Source: an uncultured Saprospirales bacterium (GTDB taxonomy: Bacteria > Bacteroidota > Bacteroidia > Chitinophagales > Saprospiraceae). From it: 34,256 bases of DNA. A program made the translations under genes and the position numbers. Each line of letters begins with the position of its first letter. Within the stretch, counting starts at the first letter, position 1. The DNA is taken from NCBI GenBank assembly GCA_913061325.1, contig CAJXUU010000019.1, forward strand, positions 1 through 34,256, written 5' to 3'. Positions 15,989-23,438 of this stretch are shown here, piece by piece. The notes under the pieces were generated by a model. The model was not told where the DNA came from. It saw nothing but the letters and a program-made list of their open reading frames with translations, and did not search any database.

Positions 15989-18979
15989 CTAATACCGCTC
16001 ATCTTTCACATACGGCAATCGCTCCATCGTCCATACTTCCACACTCGGGAAACCAAAATCCTCTACTACCTTTCCCCTCATCAGATAACACCCCTTGCCT
16101 GTGAATGGCGAACGAGCTAACGAAGGAGGAAAATGTACCGTATCAAAAAACTTCCCCTTTTTATCCAACCATGTTCCGAAGCTCATATGGCGCTTATTCA
16201 CAGTAGTGACATGTTTCCGCGCTACGTAATACCCTAATATATTCACGGTCTGTCCCATGTAGGATTTTAGTTGGTCATTCAACACTGTCTGTCCGACTTG
16301 ATTGGCTATAAGGTCAAAAGGTGAGCATAATGGAAAACCCAACAATTCCATCTCATCAAACGCTTGCTCATACTTTCCTTCTTCTAGGATTGGGAGATCA
16401 TAATCCTCTGTCTCTACATCGAAGAAGGTAGCATACTGTGCTTGCTTTACTGCAGGATTATGGACAGCATTTTTCTCCCACATCAGCTGATACTTATTCA
16501 TTCCAGTAAATCGGAAAGCTGATATTCTGACTAGAATCTCTAATTGTTCTTTGGATATATCTACCCTATTCACAAAATCTCGGAGATCATGATAGTCTCC
16601 ATTCTTTAATCTTTCGGCTACGATTTTGATAGACACTTTTTTCTCAAGATCCGCAATATGTATAAATCCTATGTAGATGGTCTTTCCGTAGATATTGGTG
16701 AGTTGGGTACTATTATTTACACAAGGAGGTTCAATCTTAGCACCACACATCCTTGCTTCATGGACATAAGTTTCGGTGCGATAAAATCCACCAAAATTAT
16801 TAATTACCGCAGTCATAAACTCCAACGGATAATAAGTCTTCAAGTATAAACTCTGAAACGACTCTACCGCAAAACTAGCCGAATGCGCCTTACAAAATGA
16901 GTACCCACTAAAACTCTCAATTTGCCGCCATACTTCCATCGACAGATCATCCGGGTAACCCCGTTCTTTACAATTCTTGAAATACTTAATTCTCAATCGA
17001 TCGAATGTGTCTGAGTTTTTTCGTTTGCCAGACATTATCCGGCGGAGTACATCCGATTCATCAAGATCCAACCCTGAGAAATGATGTACGATTTTCATTA
17101 CATCTTCTTGGTAAACCATCACACCATACGTTTCTCCTAAGTGTTCTTCGAATACAGGATGTATGTATGTAAAACTATCCGGATTATGAGATCGGTGGAT
17201 ATACTCGCGCATCATTCCCGACTTCGCCACGCCTGGTCTTATGATAGAACTAGCCGCTACGAGATGTATATAGTTATCACACCTCAACTTGGTAAGCAAC
17301 CCCCTCATGGCAGGCGATTCTATGTAGAAACATCCTATGCATTGGCCAGACTTGAGCTGAGCTTTCACCTTTGGGTCGTTCTTTATTTCTTCTACTTGAT
17401 GGATGTCTATCGTCCTTCCTTGATTCCTAGCTACGAGTTTCACCGCATCTTTGATATGCCCTAATCCTCTTTGACTCAGTACATCATACTTATGGTACTC
17501 CAAATCTTCCGCTCCATACATATCGAAATGTGTAATCGGGAATCCCTTTGGCATCATTTGTAATGCCGTATGATAATTGAGCGGTCGTTCGCTGATTAGT
17601 ATTCCTCCTGCATGGATCGATAGATAATTAGGAAATCCTTCGATCAACTTGCCGAATCGAAATATATGCTTTCCAAAATGATGATGTCTATCCGTCGCTT
17701 GAGGATAATCTACAATAAGGTCAATATCCGCCTTTGGCAGTCCGAGTACTTTACCCAATTCTCTGATGATAGATTTCCCTTTGAATGTATTGTATGTTGC
17801 CAATAGCGCCGTATGCTCTTTACCATATCGTTTGAATACATAATCCGTTACATCATCTCGCTCATCCCAACTAAAATCTATGTCAAAATCAGGTGGCGAC
17901 ATCCGATGTGGATTGATGAAACGTTCGAAATATAAGTCTAGCTCCAACGGATCCACATCCGTAATATTAAGATTAAATGCTACAATAGAATTGGCACCAC
18001 TCCCCCGCCCTACATGATTATAGCCAACAGAATGTGCATACCTTATAATATCCCATGTGATGAGAAAATAAGAACTAAATCCTAATTTATCTATTACCGT
18101 GAGTTCCTTCTCTGTTCGGAGTTTTGCTTTTTTATTTTCTCTACCATAGCGGGCGACACAACCATTGTGTGCCAGCTTTTTGAGTAAATCGTAATCATCT
18201 TTCGCGCTCCCAGTGAATGTCATTCGATTATGATTGTAGTCACTCGACATGTGCATCTCACAACTGCCCAAGATGTGTTGGGTGTTCTCTATCACCTGTG
18301 GATATTGTTGAAATGTATGTTCGAGTACCTTCACAGGGTAGATCGTCTCACTAGACTTTGCATACATCGTCGGCTCTAGTTTGCTTACCACAATATTGAG
18401 ATCTATACATCTCAATAGCTTGTGCGTACGATATCCTTCCTTATCTAGAAAAGTGATCGGACTAAAAACAACAAGCTTCTCTTGATAGTCTTTCAGATAG
18501 GACGAGTAGAGATGATTGACTTCCCCTGGGCGTACGCCAATATATTCGTGTTCGCTCAATTTATTGATCCCTTTTGGCAGTTTTCGGTAGATCGTGAATG
18601 CATGTTTCCAATCTGGAGCGACTGTAGGTAGTTGCTCCTTCTCTATAGAATAATACGTAAGGTGGGCACAGAGTTCTCGCCATCCTTCTTCATTCTTTGC
18701 AATACCGAGGTAGAGGAACTCATTATCAAGCCTATATTCTATCCCTAGTATTGGTTTTATGTTGTGCTCTTTACATGCTCTTATAAATTGGAATGCGCAA
18801 GATGTATTATTTATATCTGTAAGGACTAAACGAGTAATACCTTGTGCCGCAGCCTGACTAACCAATTGGTCAGGAGAGAGTGTCCCATATTTGAGGGAGT
18901 AATATGTGTGGGCGTTTAGGTGCAATGCTAGTTGTTGAGTTGTTGAGGTGTTGAGGTGTTGAGGTGTTGAAATAATCAT
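15989..18979 (-). CDS. dnaE: Short DNA polymerase III alpha subunit paralogue (DnaE)
   Basis: A C-family DNA polymerase of 996 residues from the ATG at 18979, shorter than the ~1160-residue E. coli DnaE. The N-terminal PHP domain is degenerate: the metal motif HxHxH reads HLNAH (20-24) and the TDH box reads TDI (54-56). The polymerase site is intact, with GRGSGANS (324-331), PDFDIDF (catalytic Asp366/Asp368) and YDVLSQRG (Asp499). A helix-hairpin-helix/OB-type C-terminus follows, ending near RLPYVKDERY. Size and PHP decay suggest the second, non-replicative or damage-tolerance alpha subunit found in many Bacteroidota. No imuB or lexA lies alongside. Residues 5-17 are encoded by a tandem repeat; a TTG at 18925 would begin at MHLNAH, closer to where family members start. 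Confidence 0.9.
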   Translation of the reverse strand: MIISTPQHLNTSTTQQLALHLNAHTYYSLKYGTLSPDQLVSQAAAQGITRLVLTDINNTSCAFQFIRACKEHNIKPILGIEYRLDNEFLYLGIAKNEEGWRELCAHLTYYSIEKEQLPTVAPDWKHAFTIYRKLPKGINKLSEHEYIGVRPGEVNHLYSSYLKDYQEKLVVFSPITFLDKEGYRTHKLLRCIDLNIVVSKLEPTMYAKSSETIYPVKVLEHTFQQYPQVIENTQHILGSCEMHMSSDYNHNRMTFTGSAKDDYDLLKKLAHNGCVARYGRENKKAKLRTEKELTVIDKLGFSSYFLITWDIIRYAHSVGYNHVGRGSGANSIVAFNLNITDVDPLELDLYFERFINPHRMSPPDFDIDFSWDERDDVTDYVFKRYGKEHTALLATYNTFKGKSIIRELGKVLGLPKADIDLIVDYPQATDRHHHFGKHIFRFGKLIEGFPNYLSIHAGGILISERPLNYHTALQMMPKGFPITHFDMYGAEDLEYHKYDVLSQRGLGHIKDAVKLVARNQGRTIDIHQVEEIKNDPKVKAQLKSGQCIGCFYIESPAMRGLLTKLRCDNYIHLVAASSIIRPGVAKSGMMREYIHRSHNPDSFTYIHPVFEEHLGETYGVMVYQEDVMKIVHHFSGLDLDESDVLRRIMSGKRKNSDTFDRLRIKYFKNCKERGYPDDLSMEVWRQIESFSGYSFCKAHSASFAVESFQSLYLKTYYPLEFMTAVINNFGGFYRTETYVHEARMCGAKIEPPCVNNSTQLTNIYGKTIYIGFIHIADLEKKVSIKIVAERLKNGDYHDLRDFVNRVDISKEQLEILVRISAFRFTGMNKYQLMWEKNAVHNPAVKQAQYATFFDVETEDYDLPILEEGKYEQAFDEMELLGFPLCSPFDLIANQVGQTVLNDQLKSYMGQTVNILGYYVARKHVTTVNKRHMSFGTWLDKKGKFFDTVHFPPSLARSPFTGKGCYLMRGKVVEDFGFPSVEVWTMERLPYVKDERY
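18934..18970. repeat. 8 bp tandem repeat (TTGAGGTG) in dnaE start region
   Basis: Three perfect copies of TTGAGGTG occupy 18943-18966, followed by half a copy, and are preceded by degenerate TTGTTGAG units from 18934. On the coding strand this encodes the low-complexity residues QHLNTSTTQQL near the DnaE N-terminus. The unit is not a multiple of three, so gain or loss of one copy would change frame between the ATG at 18979 and the PHP domain. Confidence 0.9.
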
Positions 18980-19034
18980 TATTTAAAGTCGCAATATATG
19001 ACTATATTTTATTTTAAGTTGTTTTATTGTCGAA

Positions 19035-19049
19035 TAATATGACATATTA
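19035..19049. promoter_or_regulatory. Palindrome upstream of dnaE
   Basis: TAATATGACATATTA is a perfect palindrome with 7 bp arms about one central base. It lies 56 bases upstream of the dnaE ATG at 18979, in the 125-base gap after the lipoprotein gene. Size and position fit a repressor operator. The regulator is unknown. Confidence 0.35.
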
Positions 19050-19104
19050 ATACTGTATAGGATGAATTCTAACAAATAACTTTATAAATAGAAGAAGAAG
19101 AAGA

Positions 19105-19989
19105 CTACCCTTGTAAAGAACGAGAATTTGAACGGACTTTTCTAGAACCTCTCAAAGGTATAGTATGCTGCACCTTAATTGCTTGGCCCCGTGCACTTGG
19201 TATTGATTTTAATTCTCCGAAATTAAGGTTTAATTCATTGATAACGTCTTCGAGGCAGCTTACTATCTTTTCATTTAATCGTTGGTCTGGGGTCATGTCT
19301 TTTACCACTCTAAACTTGCTTAGCTCACCTGTAGGATCTATTATAAACTGAATAACTAATAAGCTTGAATCAGATATACTAGAATCAGATAGACAAGATT
19401 TCTCCATGCGAGATGTCAAAATTTTGACGCTCTTATTTCTATTTATGTTCAAAGAATCAACTTCTAATTCAAACTCAAGCTGAAATAGAGGTATCTCTGG
19501 TAAAGGCGGAGCTTGTACGTCTTTCGTATATAACCATGACGGATTTTTTCTTTCGATTAATCTTAGTGGTATATTGAGTGTTCTATTATTTTCGGTTACA
19601 TACTGGATTAAACTAGGATAAGCAAATGAAAAAAATTGTTTTGATTCACCTGTAGTAAGTCTACTTCTTATAGGTGATATTATCGGACCTGATTTCACAC
19701 TATCTACTTGCCACTTTCCGAAGGGCCTATTTATTAATAGATACTCGAAGAACTGTGGTGTTTCTATTATGAGTGATATAGCGTCTGGAGTATTATTTTG
19801 TTGAAGTACAACTATAGGATATGGTAACAATATCAAAGTATCAACTAGACCTCGTTCCTCCAAGCAGATAAAGCTATTTCCATCTTGTGAAGGGTAGCTC
19901 ACTACATCAATATTATCCTGGCATGACACCAATCCTATCATCAAACAAATAAAAGAAATCAAGAAAATGATGTTTACATTCCTTTTCAA
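19105..19989 (-). CDS. Lipoprotein with TonB-C-terminal-like domain
   Basis: A 294-residue predicted lipoprotein I cannot name. The start is TTG at 19989: the next in-frame ATG would leave only six residues before the lipobox, whereas the TTG gives a full signal (MKRNVNIIFLISFICL..., LVSC, lipidated Cys23). The TTG lies three bases after the stop of the upstream gene, implying coupled translation. Residues about 205-285 (LVIQFIIDPTGELSKFRVV ... IKVQHTIPL) resemble the TonB/TolA C-terminal fold, with strand, G turn, strand, then a helix containing LNEKIVSCLEDVINEL. No N-terminal membrane anchor or Pro-rich linker of a true TonB is present, so it is not an energy transducer of the usual kind. 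The fold assignment is moderate. Confidence 0.7.
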   Translation of the reverse strand: MKRNVNIIFLISFICLMIGLVSCQDNIDVVSYPSQDGNSFICLEERGLVDTLILLPYPIVVLQQNNTPDAISLIIETPQFFEYLLINRPFGKWQVDSVKSGPIISPIRSRLTTGESKQFFSFAYPSLIQYVTENNRTLNIPLRLIERKNPSWLYTKDVQAPPLPEIPLFQLEFELEVDSLNINRNKSVKILTSRMEKSCLSDSSISDSSLLVIQFIIDPTGELSKFRVVKDMTPDQRLNEKIVSCLEDVINELNLNFGELKSIPSARGQAIKVQHTIPLRGSRKVRSNSRSLQG

Positions 19990-19992
19990 AAT

Positions 19993-20202
19993 CTAATCTT
20001 CTTTAGACCTATTGAAAAACTTATAAGCAAAAAACAAAACGATCAAACCAAAAAATCCGATATTATTTTTCGCAACTCCCCAAACAATAACTCCAATAAA
20101 TAACCCAATCAATACAGCATTAATAATAGAAGTTGAATTGTCTTTCTTAGCTTTATCTAACAATTGCTGATCTGTTAAATCTGAAAGATCTGTTTTCTTC
20201 AT
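19993..20202 (-). CDS. Small two-helix membrane protein
   Basis: A 69-residue protein with a charged N-terminus (MKKTDLSDLTDQQLLDKAKK), two adjacent hydrophobic helices (about 26-43 and 47-63) and a basic tail. Small proteins of this plan, opening with a D/E-x-Q-L-L-type helix, are frequent in Bacteroidota and have no assigned function. The ATG at 20202 is clear. It lies between the GMC subunit 3 gene (55 bases upstream) and the lipoprotein gene, whose TTG start is three bases after this stop, so it is probably part of the same transcript. Confidence 0.75.
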   Translation of the reverse strand: MKKTDLSDLTDQQLLDKAKKDNSTSIINAVLIGLFIGVIVWGVAKNNIGFFGLIVLFFAYKFFNRSKED

Positions 20203-20257
20203 ATTTCTTTTAATAATTTAGTTTCAAATGGTTCTTATTCGTCAGCATTAATGCAGA

Positions 20258-20974
20258 TCACGTAATCAAATCCCCATTCTCATCCCATTCCGCTTGCGTA
20301 TTCCTAGTATCGTGATTCACATATTTCCCCTTCATACTCGCATCATATGACAAGCCATGTTTTGCCAATACATCATCGGGTACACCATCCCAAAGATTGG
20401 CACGATTACCAACATACCCTACATCATCTATCCCCATTTTTGTAGTGTAATACCCAGTAAGCACTAGATTTCTAAATCGCTCAAAGAACTTCCTTCCAGC
20501 ATCATATTGTGCCGTAGCATCCGTACTTGGATAAGCGATATCGTCTAAAATTTGCTTATGCTGGGCAGCTGAGCAACTCTCGAAGTTCTTATTGAACCTC
20601 TTATTGCTTTCTCCATTAAGCCACATCAATCCTCCTTGGATAGGTATCTGATGATAAGGGAGATCTTTTACAATGAAATCAATAAAAGCGGGAACTTCAG
20701 CATCAGTAGCACTCCCAGCAGTAGTTGTTGCTGGTAAGATCAAGTCACACAATAAAGCAACCAATGTTAAATCTGCATCAGAAAAAAAGGGCCCTTGGAT
20801 TTTGAGTTTCTCGTCATGCTCTTGTTCGGCAGCAGTCCTTCCATATAATCCTTCAGCAGTTTCCGCTTCTAGAATCGCTTGCCCATCTTCTTTGCAACTT
20901 ACAGCTCCTATGGTCAGTCCAGTAGCACCGATACCACCAATCAGTAGTGTTTTCAAACTATCTCTCCTATCCAT
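20258..20974 (-). CDS. Gluconate 2-dehydrogenase subunit 3-like protein, Tat-targeted
   Basis: A 238-residue small subunit of a membrane-associated GMC-type dehydrogenase. The N-terminus has a twin-arginine motif (DRRDSLKTLLIGG) and a possible lipobox (IGAVSC, Cys27), so it is likely exported folded and lipid-anchored. The helical body (about 60-220) contains the family segments LCDLILPAT and VPAFIDFIVKDLP. In characterised FAD dehydrogenases of this kind the small subunit carries the Tat signal and brings the flavoprotein across as a hitchhiker. Its ATG shares one base with the stop of the GMC gene (TAATG), strong evidence for a tightly coupled pair. Confidence 0.9.
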   Translation of the reverse strand: MDRRDSLKTLLIGGIGATGLTIGAVSCKEDGQAILEAETAEGLYGRTAAEQEHDEKLKIQGPFFSDADLTLVALLCDLILPATTTAGSATDAEVPAFIDFIVKDLPYHQIPIQGGLMWLNGESNKRFNKNFESCSAAQHKQILDDIAYPSTDATAQYDAGRKFFERFRNLVLTGYYTTKMGIDDVGYVGNRANLWDGVPDDVLAKHGLSYDASMKGKYVNHDTRNTQAEWDENGDLIT

Positions 20975-22689
20975 TATATGTTTTGTTTTTTTAGTTGATC
21001 TACAATATACTCTGAAGTCCGCATGCTAAGTGCTAGTATCGTCCAAGTACAATTCTTATCCGCTTGCGACACAAATGGTCCTGCATCAACGACAAATACA
21101 TTTTTAGCATCGTGTAGTTGTTGATATTTATTTGTTACAGAAGTTGCAGGATCATTGCCCATACGGGTAGTCCCTACTTCATGGATGATCTGCCCAGGGG
21201 CTAAGAGTCCGTAATCTTTATCTTTCCCAGGTTTTTCGCCCATTACAACGCCGCCCATATTATGAATGATCTCTTCGAATGTATCGACCATATGTTTTGC
21301 CTGATTCCGCTCTTGGTCAGACCATTTATAATCAAACCTTAATGTAGGAATACCAAATCGATCTATTTGATCAGGATCAATCTCACACCGATTATCATAC
21401 ATTGCAATCGACTCACCTCTACCCGCAATACCAATAGTAGACCCATAGAATCGTTTGACATCTTTTCTCAAGGAGTCACCATATCCACCAACTTGCTTGC
21501 CGATATATTCATTCATTTGAGTGGCTTGTCCACCAAATCCATAAGCCGGCATACCTAGCCCTCCCCACATCTCAATATGGTATCCTCTTGCAAAATCGAG
21601 TTTCTTATTATCTCCCCACCAAGGACTGTAGACATGCAAAGCGCCCGTTCCATCTTCATTATACATCTTTCTATCCATCAATGCTGGAATAAATCCTGAC
21701 AGTCCTGATCCTGTAGAATCATGGAGATATCTTCCTACATGGTCACTACTATTCCCGAGACCATTAGGATGTTGTTTGCTTTTCGAGTTTAATAATATCC
21801 GAGCAGAACTACATGCCGAAGCTCCCAAAACCACCACTTTAGCCTTCATTTCGTATTCCATCATATCTTCCTTATTGATGTAAGACACGCCAGTAGCTTT
21901 ACCTTCATCATCGGTAGTGATATTTTTTACCATACAGTCTGTGAATAGATCTATCTGACCACTTTTCATTGCTGGAAATATCAAACAAGACCCAGAAGAA
22001 AAATCAGCATATGCATTACAAGATCGATTACATTGTCCACAATAAAAACAGACTCCTCTATCCTTATTGATTCGTTTGGTCAGGATAGAAATTCTAGCTG
22101 GAATCACAGGTATACCAGACTTACGTGCACCTTTAGTATAGTAAAGCTCGTGTAATCTTGGTTTTGGAGGTGGCAAGAAAAATCCATCTGGATCATTTGG
22201 CAACCCTTCATTAGTACCTGCTATACCGATCATCTTATCTAATCGATCATAGTAAGGCTTCACATCTTCGTAAGAGATAGGCCAGTTTTCCCCTAATCCA
22301 TCTACATCTTTGTGTTTGAAATCTTTTGGGCCAAACCTTAGCGAAATCCTTCCCCAGTGATTGGTTCTTCCACCTAACATTCGAGACCTCCACCATCGAA
22401 AATCTGTACCCGCTTTTTTAGTATATGGTTCTCCGTCTACTTCCCAGTCACCCCATGACATATCAAAGTCTCCAAAAGCACGATTAGTACTGGCACCTCT
22501 TCTTGGAGATTCCCATGGCCATTTCATTTGGGTCATGGTCTTCGGGTCTTTGGGATCAAAATATCCGCCAGCCTCAACTATAGCCACCTTTAATCCATTA
22601 TTAGCAAGAATGTTGGCCGCCATACCTCCACCAGCTCCTGATCCAACGATGATGGCATCATACTGCTTAGTGCTTTCCTTTATCTGCAT
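20974..22689 (-). CDS. GMC-family FAD oxidoreductase
   Basis: A 571-residue glucose-methanol-choline oxidoreductase, the catalytic partner of the Tat-targeted subunit encoded directly downstream. The FAD-binding Rossmann motif GSGAGGG is at 16-22, followed by VAIVEAGG. The GMC signature GGRTNHWGR is at 106-114. A cysteine cluster (C214, C217, C220, C224, C235; CFYCGQCNRSC) is typical of the gluconate/sorbitol-dehydrogenase-like subgroup and may bind an Fe-S cluster. The C-terminal HEVGTTRMG and KNCTWTILALS segments are the substrate/FAD region. It has no signal peptide of its own. The substrate is probably a sugar, sugar acid or polyol; which one cannot be read. Electron acceptors are usually a c-type cytochrome or quinone, and a diheme cytochrome gene lies about 0.75 kb upstream in the same orientation. 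Confidence 0.92.
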   Translation of the reverse strand: MQIKESTKQYDAIIVGSGAGGGMAANILANNGLKVAIVEAGGYFDPKDPKTMTQMKWPWESPRRGASTNRAFGDFDMSWGDWEVDGEPYTKKAGTDFRWWRSRMLGGRTNHWGRISLRFGPKDFKHKDVDGLGENWPISYEDVKPYYDRLDKMIGIAGTNEGLPNDPDGFFLPPPKPRLHELYYTKGARKSGIPVIPARISILTKRINKDRGVCFYCGQCNRSCNAYADFSSGSCLIFPAMKSGQIDLFTDCMVKNITTDDEGKATGVSYINKEDMMEYEMKAKVVVLGASACSSARILLNSKSKQHPNGLGNSSDHVGRYLHDSTGSGLSGFIPALMDRKMYNEDGTGALHVYSPWWGDNKKLDFARGYHIEMWGGLGMPAYGFGGQATQMNEYIGKQVGGYGDSLRKDVKRFYGSTIGIAGRGESIAMYDNRCEIDPDQIDRFGIPTLRFDYKWSDQERNQAKHMVDTFEEIIHNMGGVVMGEKPGKDKDYGLLAPGQIIHEVGTTRMGNDPATSVTNKYQQLHDAKNVFVVDAGPFVSQADKNCTWTILALSMRTSEYIVDQLKKQNI

Positions 22690-22970
22690 ATTTTTCTATT
22701 TACAAGGCAAAAGATAATACAATCGCGGACACACCACCAAATATGAAAATAGAATTATATGGAGAATTAATAATTGGACTGTTTGAGGTTAGACTTTTAG
22801 ACCGCTTTGCTTTTCGATTGGACGACATTTGAAATTCTACTTTTCCAGGTGATACTTTTCGACATTCCACTTTATGCTTTCCCTACAGGTTGAACTGAAG
22901 GTCTTTGACCTCGCATCGGCTTTTTTTTTACTTTCATAAGACTATTATAAAACGGAAAACCTTTTCCATG
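22690..22970. other. Non-coding gap with degenerate simple repeats
   Basis: This 281-base stretch between the GMC and thioesterase genes has no convincing ORF. On the minus strand it contains imperfect repeats of a GAATGTCGAAAAGT-like unit (about 22790-22880) and an AAAGCGGTCTAAAAGTC stretch, resembling low-complexity intergenic repeats common in Bacteroidota drafts. A small hairpin (AGGTC-TTT-GACCT) lies near 22900, followed at some distance by a T-run. Confidence 0.5.
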
Positions 22971-23378
22971 CTACCAATCTTTGCCTGTATAATAAACAGT
23001 GCCCTTAAAGCTAGCCACTCGTTTATCTTCTTGGTTAATAATATCTACATGATAGATCCCAAATTTTCTAGTCTTATTAATAAGAGAAGTTTTGGCGGTA
23101 AGTATATCTCCTTCTACCACTTTAGATGTGTGCGATATACTCGTCTCTATAGATACAGCTTGATGCCCAATAGAATTAGTCGCAAATGCAAACGCACTAT
23201 CGGCCAGCGAATAAGTTATGCCCCCGTGCGCAATCCCAAATCCATTCAACATTTCTTTTCGTACCGTAAGCCTAATCTCGCAATTCCCATGTTCGATATG
23301 TACCAATTCGATACCGAGCCATTTTGAGAAGGCATCGTTATCATACATTTGGGTAGATACTATATCGTTAGGTGTCAT
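22971..23378 (-). CDS. PaaI-type hotdog thioesterase
   Basis: A 135-residue single hotdog-fold acyl-CoA thioesterase. The key segment LNGFGIAHGGITYSLADSA carries the PaaI-family Asn (45), HGG (51-53) and Asp60, and FAFATNS and VASFKGTVYYTG are also family-typical. It likely hydrolyses an acyl- or arylacyl-CoA in the cytosol. No phenylacetate genes accompany it, so a general housekeeping role is more likely. The ATG at 23378 is chosen. An in-frame TTG at 23432 would add 18 residues encoded mostly by a 16 bp tandem repeat, which is better read as intergenic. The cytochrome gene ends 60 bases upstream. Confidence 0.85.
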   Translation of the reverse strand: MTPNDIVSTQMYDNDAFSKWLGIELVHIEHGNCEIRLTVRKEMLNGFGIAHGGITYSLADSAFAFATNSIGHQAVSIETSISHTSKVVEGDILTAKTSLINKTRKFGIYHVDIINQEDKRVASFKGTVYYTGKDW

Positions 23379-23411
23379 TGTTGAATTAATGAATTGTTGA
23401 ATTAATGAATT
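23378..23411. repeat. 16 bp tandem repeat before thioesterase gene
   Basis: Two perfect copies of TTGTTGAATTAATGAA occupy 23378-23393 and 23394-23409, followed by TT. They sit directly upstream of, and share one base with, the thioesterase start codon. Read on the minus strand they give a LIQQFINS-like peptide of the type produced by low-complexity intergenic repeats in Bacteroidota. Confidence 0.85.
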
Positions 23412-23438
23412 ATCGAATAGATTAGACGACAAATAAAA

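Noticed and set aside
22905-23327. 140-codon plus-strand open frame across the thioesterase gene
   Set aside because: Antisense to a recognisable hotdog thioesterase; no supporting features.
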